Shown one piece after another: positions 36,377-39,833 of a stretch of 39,833 bases of DNA. The DNA lies in assembly GCF_011057645.1 (NCBI RefSeq), contig NZ_JAALGE010000026.1, forward strand, positions 1 to 39,833. Reading direction: 5' to 3'. How positions within the stretch are numbered: the stretch's first letter is position 1; the number at the start of each line of letters is the position of its first letter. Source of the stretch: Marisediminicola senii. GTDB taxonomy: Bacteria > Actinomycetota > Actinomycetes > Actinomycetales > Microbacteriaceae. The notes beneath the pieces were generated by a model. That model saw only the letters and a list, made by a program, of their open reading frames with translations, had not been told where the DNA came from and searched no databases. Made by a program: the position numbers and the translations under genes.

Positions 36377-36413
36377 GAGTGGCCCGGCGCGAATCGATCG
36401 CGCCGGGCCACTC
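36377..36413 (-). promoter_or_regulatory. Perfect 16-bp hairpin after the second sugar-binding-protein gene
   Basis: GAGTGGCCCGGCGCGA, loop ATCGA, then the exact complement (36398-36413). It begins seven bases after the binding-protein stop, 59 bp before the ATPase start. No T-run follows. Third instance in the window of this arrangement. Confidence 0.8.
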
Positions 36414-36420
36414 TGGGGTG

Positions 36421-37533
36421 TTACTGGAGGTCTTCGGCGGTGTAGTAGTCCGCGCCGATGAGGACCTCTTCGTAGTTGTCGACCGTGACGATCTCCGACT
36501 CGAGCAGGAACGATGGAACGACCTTCTCGCCGTTGTCGTACGTCTCGGTGTCGTTGACCTCCGGCTCCTCGTCGTTCAGCACGGCGTCGACCATCGCGAC
36601 GGCCTGCTCGCCGAGGAGGCGGGTGTCCTTGAAGATGGTCGAGTACTGCTCGCCGGCGATGATCGAGCGAACGGAGCCGACCTCGGCGTCCTGCCCGGTG
36701 ATGACCGGAAGGTCAGTGGCGGAGTAGCCACCGCTGGTGAGTGCCGAGATGATGCCGATCGAGAGGCCGTCGTACGGCGACAGGACGCCGTCGATGCGCT
36801 CGGAGCCGATGATGGTGAGGATGTTCTCCATGCGCTCCTGGGCGGTCTCGGGGAGCCAGCGGAGGATGGCCGCCTGCTCGAAGCTGAGCTGGCCGCTCGG
36901 CACGTTGAGCACACCGGAGTCGAGGTACGGCTGGAGGGTGTCGATGGCGCCGTCCCAGAAGAAGTTGGCGTTGTTGTCGTCGGGGCTACCGGCAAACAGC
37001 TCGACGTTGAACGGGCCGGTCTGGCCGGTGTCTTCGCCGCTCTCGTCGAGGATTCCGAGGCCCGTCAGCAGCGAGGTGGCCTGCTGCACGCCGACCTCGT
37101 AGTTGTCGAAGGTCGTGTAGTAGTCGACGTTCTCGGTGCCGTTGATGAGGCGGTCGTACGCGATGACGGGGATGCCCTGGTCGGCGGCCTGCTGCAGCAC
37201 GCTGGTGAGGGTGGTTCCGTCGATCGACGCGATGATGAGTGCGCCTGCACCGGTCGAGATCATGTTCTCGATCTGGGAGACCTGTGTCGGGATGTCGTCG
37301 TTGGCGAACTGGAGGTCGACGTTGTAGCCGAGCTCCTCGAGTGCCGCTTCGACGTTGGCGCCGTCGGCGATCCACCGCTCCGACTGCTGCGTCGGCATGG
37401 CGACGCCGACCGTGATCTCTTCGGGGCTCGCACCGTCTGCGGCCCCTCCGGTACGGTCTCCGCTGCAGCCGGCGAGCGTGACGGCAAGGATCCCTGCGGC
37501 GGCGATGCCGGTCAGGAGTTGCTTCTTCTTCAC
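36421..37533 (-). CDS. Sugar ABC transporter binding lipoprotein (ChvE type), probably L-arabinose
   Basis: A 370-residue lipid-anchored sugar receptor. The signal sequence [20 protein letters not shown] ends with lipobox LAGC (Cys23). The mature part starts [20 protein letters not shown], matching the first sugar-binding protein. [45 protein letters not shown] and [19 protein letters not shown] follow. GTG start at 37533 with GAAAGGAAAC upstream. It heads the binding protein-ATPase-permease operon. Its promoter, with an overlapping LacI-type operator, lies about 280 bases upstream. Confidence 0.93.
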   Translation of the reverse strand: MKKKQLLTGIAAAGILAVTLAGCSGDRTGGAADGASPEEITVGVAMPTQQSERWIADGANVEAALEELGYNVDLQFANDDIPTQVSQIENMISTGAGALIIASIDGTTLTSVLQQAADQGIPVIAYDRLINGTENVDYYTTFDNYEVGVQQATSLLTGLGILDESGEDTGQTGPFNVELFAGSPDDNNANFFWDGAIDTLQPYLDSGVLNVPSGQLSFEQAAILRWLPETAQERMENILTIIGSERIDGVLSPYDGLSIGIISALTSGGYSATDLPVITGQDAEVGSVRSIIAGEQYSTIFKDTRLLGEQAVAMVDAVLNDEEPEVNDTETYDNGEKVVPSFLLESEIVTVDNYEEVLIGADYYTAEDLQ

Positions 37534-37654
37534 TGTGTTTCCTTTCGTGGGTTCTCGGAATGTGAGATCAGTGCGGGGCAGGCCGGTTCGCGGATGCCGC
37601 GGCGGCGCCTCGACGGCGTGGGGGCGCTAACGGGGCGCGCGAGAGCGCGGGGCC

Positions 37655-37688
37655 GGTGCGGCGGAGGGAGAGGGTGCGGCGGAGGGAG
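37655..37688. repeat. Tandem purine/pyrimidine-rich repeat in the arabinose operon leader
   Basis: GGTGCGGCGGAGGGAG occurs at 37655-37670 and 37673-37688 (period 18). On the minus strand it is a C/T-rich stretch in a leader of roughly 280 bases between the promoter and the binding-protein start. The leader has no convincing ORF. I see no known riboswitch pattern in it. Confidence 0.6.
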
Positions 37689-37795
37689 GAGACGCTGCGG
37701 CCCGGGGGCCGGCGAGGGGGAGAGAGTTCACTGCTTGACCTCTTTGTCATGCGTTGCGGGTGTCGATCGGTTCGGGAAGCGGAGGATGCGTAGTT

Positions 37796-37811
37796 ATGTG
37801 AACGGTCACAT
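37796..37811 (-). promoter_or_regulatory. LacI-family operator of the arabinose importer
   Basis: ATGTGA-ACGG-TCACAT has perfect six-base arms around a four-base centre, the usual LacI/GalR-family layout. It begins about 10 bp downstream of the putative -10, so a bound repressor would cover the transcription start. The LacI-type gene lies 109 bp upstream. Confidence 0.7.
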
Positions 37812-37821
37812 GAACGACCTC

Positions 37822-37852
37822 ATGCTAGCCCCAAAGAAGGATGATCTGTCAA
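37822..37852 (-). promoter_or_regulatory. Promoter of the arabinose importer operon
   Basis: Minus strand: perfect -35 TTGACA (37847-37852), 19-bp spacer, -10 TAGCAT (37822-37827). The spacer is slightly long. The predicted start is near 37815, at the edge of the operator. Confidence 0.55.
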
Positions 37853-37919
37853 CCCGCGTGATGTCGCGTGCATAACGGTCGCGTCACGACGGCCGTCACC
37901 GGGTGGCCGGGCACCCGCG

Positions 37920-38957
37920 TCAGTCGGGCGCGACAGCAGGGCGCTTGTCCCCCACCTGCGTCGTCGACGCACGCACGATCAAGGTCGCTTCGGCGTCGGT
38001 CTCGTGGGGGGCGCTCTCGCCGCGCAACGCAGCGAGCACCGCTGCCATCAGCTTCGAGCCGAGCAGTGCGAAATCCTGTCGCACGGTGGTGAGCGCCGGG
38101 CGCAGGAACGCCGCCTCCGGGATGTCGTCGAAGCCGACGATGCTGACATCGCCCGGCACGTCGATGCCCGCCGATGCCAGGGCACCGATGATGCCGACGC
38201 CCATCTGGTCGTTGGCGGCGAAGATCGCCGTCGGCCCGCCGCCCGCCTTGACGGAACCCGAGGCCACGAGCTCCCGGCCGATGGCGTATCCGCTCGCCGG
38301 TGACCAGTCGCCAGCCACGGGATCGTGGGCGGGGAGGCCGGCGGCGGCGAGCTCGTCACGCCACCCCCGCTCGCGCTCCGTGGCATCCAACGACCATCGC
38401 GGTCCCGCGACGTGCAGCACGCGGGTGTGGCCGAGCTCGATGAGGTGCCGGGTCGCGGCCCTGGCACCCGCGTACTGGGCGATCGCGACGCTGTGGAACC
38501 CCGCGCGGTGGCTGCTCTCGGCCGCGACCAGCGGCACCGAGATGCGCAGCCCGGCGATGGCCTCGAACACGACCTCGTCGGCGACCACGAGCACGAGCGC
38601 CTCGACGTCCTGCGCGAGCAGTGAGTCGATGGCGCCCACCATCGATTCCCGGTCGATCGTCGACATCGTCGCGATGCTGACCTGGTAGCCGGCCAGGCGG
38701 GCCGCATCGTTGAACGCGAGCATCGTCGACCCCGGCCCGTACAGCGGGCCGCCGGTCATCAGCAGGCCGAGCACGCGCGACCGGCGCGATGCGAGCGCAC
38801 GAGCCGCGGCGCTCGGCCGGTAGTTGAGCTCGCGGATGGCCGCCTCCACCCGCCCACGGGTGGAGGCGCGCACCTTGTCGCCGTCGTTGAGCACGCGGGA
38901 CACCGTCTGGTGCGACACCCCCGCGAGCTTCGCGACGTCGCTGATGTTGGCGGCCAC
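37920..38957 (-). CDS. LacI-family transcriptional regulator, probable arabinose repressor
   Basis: A 345-residue regulator. The N-terminal LacI helix-turn-helix ISDVAKLAGVSHQTVSRVLN is followed by the hinge (RPSAAARALASRRSRVLGLL). The periplasmic-binding-like effector domain has SIVGFDDIPEAAFLRPALTTVRQDF, the standard LacI C-terminal motif. GTG start at 38957, nine bases after the araA stop, so it is the promoter-distal partner of araA in one operon. The LacI-type operator in front of the adjacent importer is the obvious target. Assignment to arabinose rests on context only; LacI members sense many sugars. Confidence 0.92.
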   Translation of the reverse strand: MAANISDVAKLAGVSHQTVSRVLNDGDKVRASTRGRVEAAIRELNYRPSAAARALASRRSRVLGLLMTGGPLYGPGSTMLAFNDAARLAGYQVSIATMSTIDRESMVGAIDSLLAQDVEALVLVVADEVVFEAIAGLRISVPLVAAESSHRAGFHSVAIAQYAGARAATRHLIELGHTRVLHVAGPRWSLDATERERGWRDELAAAGLPAHDPVAGDWSPASGYAIGRELVASGSVKAGGGPTAIFAANDQMGVGIIGALASAGIDVPGDVSIVGFDDIPEAAFLRPALTTVRQDFALLGSKLMAAVLAALRGESAPHETDAEATLIVRASTTQVGDKRPAVAPD

Positions 38958-38966
38958 GCGGGCCCG

Positions 38967-39833
38967 CTACAGCCCTCTGGCGAGGCGGTAGTAGGCCTGG
39001 TTCCACTTCAGTTCGCGGGCGAACGAGCGCAGCGTGGTCGAGGCATCGATCACGACGAGCTCGTTGCGGGCGATCTCGGCGAAGTCCTCGAACACCTCGA
39101 TGCCGACGGCCGTGCTCATCACCGTGTGGTGCGCGGCACCCGCAGTGAGCCAGGCGGCAGCACTCGTGGCGAAGTCGGGCTCCGGCTTCCAGAGGGCGCG
39201 CGCGACGGGCAGCTTGGGCAGTGGATGCGGCAGCTCGACGACTTCGACGACGTTCGCGACCAGGCGAAAACGATCGCGCATGTCGGAGAGCGCGACGACG
39301 ACGGCGGGTCCGGCATCGGTATCGAAGACGAGGCGGACCGGGTCTTCGCGTCCCCCGATTCCGAGCGGGTGGATCTCGAGGCGCGGCTTCGAGGTAGTCA
39401 GCGACGGGCACACCTCGAGCATGTGTGCGCCGAGGATCAGTTCTTCTCCGGCCGTCATGTCGTAGGTGTAGTCCTCCATCAGGGAGGCGCCGCCTGGCAG
39501 GCCGGAGCCCATCACCTTGGCGGCGCGCACGAGGACGGCCGTCTTCCAGTCGCCCTCCGCGCCGAAGCCGTAGCCGTCGGCCATCAGTCGCTGCACGGCG
39601 AGGCCGGGCAGCTGGCGCAGGCCGCCGAGGTCTTCGAAGCTCGTGGTGAACGCGCTGAACCCGCCCGCCTCGAGGAACGAGCGCAGGCCGAGCTCGATCC
39701 GGGCCCCGTAGCGCAGGGAGTCGTGGCGGTCGCCGCCCGCCCCCACCCCCGGCACGGCCCCGTCGAGCTGCTCGGACTCGGCGGCGAGGGCGGCGCCCTC
39801 GGCGTCGGCGGCGGCGCCCACCCCCGCGACCCG
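38967..39833 (-). CDS. araA: L-arabinose isomerase, C-terminal part (5' end outside window)
   Basis: Converts L-arabinose to L-ribulose. About 288 C-terminal residues of an enzyme normally near 500 are present; the frame stays open to the window edge. Metal-binding and catalytic motifs are visible in order: [17 protein letters not shown] (Glu), [10 protein letters not shown] (Glu), [11 protein letters not shown] (His) and AHHTVMS (His). [17 protein letters not shown] and the typical end [14 protein letters not shown] are also present. An Ala/Gly/Glu/Asp-rich stretch ([26 protein letters not shown]) lies close to the edge and may be a family-variable insert. The LacI-type gene follows at nine bases. 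araB and araD, if present, would be beyond the window. Confidence 0.95.
   Translation of the reverse strand, partial: RVAGVGAAADAEGAALAAESEQLDGAVPGVGAGGDRHDSLRYGARIELGLRSFLEAGGFSAFTTSFEDLGGLRQLPGLAVQRLMADGYGFGAEGDWKTAVLVRAAKVMGSGLPGGASLMEDYTYDMTAGEELILGAHMLEVCPSLTTSKPRLEIHPLGIGGREDPVRLVFDTDAGPAVVVALSDMRDRFRLVANVVEVVELPHPLPKLPVARALWKPEPDFATSAAAWLTAGAAHHTVMSTAVGIEVFEDFAEIARNELVVIDASTTLRSFARELKWNQAYYRLARGL

Overview
The window is a high-GC actinobacterial chromosome segment. It has frequent GTG starts, Shine-Dalgarno sites, a dnaX-recR and lysC-asd neighbourhood, a short actinobacterial-type SRP RNA and GC-rich convergent gene ends. The protein style (small Gly/Asp/Ala repeat protein, sucrase/ferredoxin-like protein, fused peptide ABC ATPase) suggests Microbacteriaceae (Micrococcales). 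That family-level call is inference from memory, not a search result.

Left part (1-17 kb): mostly housekeeping. The tail of a peptide-transporter ATPase (+) converges with a peptide ABC operon (binding lipoprotein, then DppB- and DppC-type permeases, -). Next come lysC-asd (aspartate pathway) and dnaX-recR on the minus strand. The SRP RNA gene lies upstream of dnaX, followed by a small NAD(P)-binding reductase-like gene (+) and pta-ackA (acetyl-phosphate metabolism, -). A tRNA-Ser(GGA) is followed by a decayed second copy of its 3' half. Then come an L,D-transpeptidase and a small membrane protein.

Middle (17-20 kb): a tightly overlapping minus-strand set. It encodes an 85-residue acidic repeat protein, a JmjC/cupin-type Fe(II)/2-oxoglutarate oxygenase and a sucrase/ferredoxin-like protein. 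This is the best candidate here for an uncharacterised system.

Right part (20-39.8 kb): a pentose and hemicellulose utilisation region. A first sugar ABC importer (binding protein, double ATPase, permease) shares a promoter/operator element with xylA, which points to xylose. Around it lie a PAP2 phosphatase, a Bcr/CflA-type exporter, a ROK repressor (probable XylR), a GH1 beta-glycosidase divergent from xylA, and xylA-xylB. A second, paralogous importer follows, with an acetyl-xylan-esterase-like gene downstream and a LacI-family regulator plus L-arabinose isomerase (araA, cut by the window edge) upstream, so it probably serves L-arabinose. Together these would deacetylate and cleave plant oligosaccharides, import xylose and arabinose, and start their isomerisation and phosphorylation.

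Non-coding structure not explained by gene calls: two homologous copies, 30 kb apart and in opposite orientation, of a dispersed element built from 32-bp-spaced ATTCAGGA iterons with an inverted end; strong perfect hairpins just after all three solute-binding-protein genes; a conserved xylose operator; and a perfect-arm LacI-type operator over the arabinose promoter.
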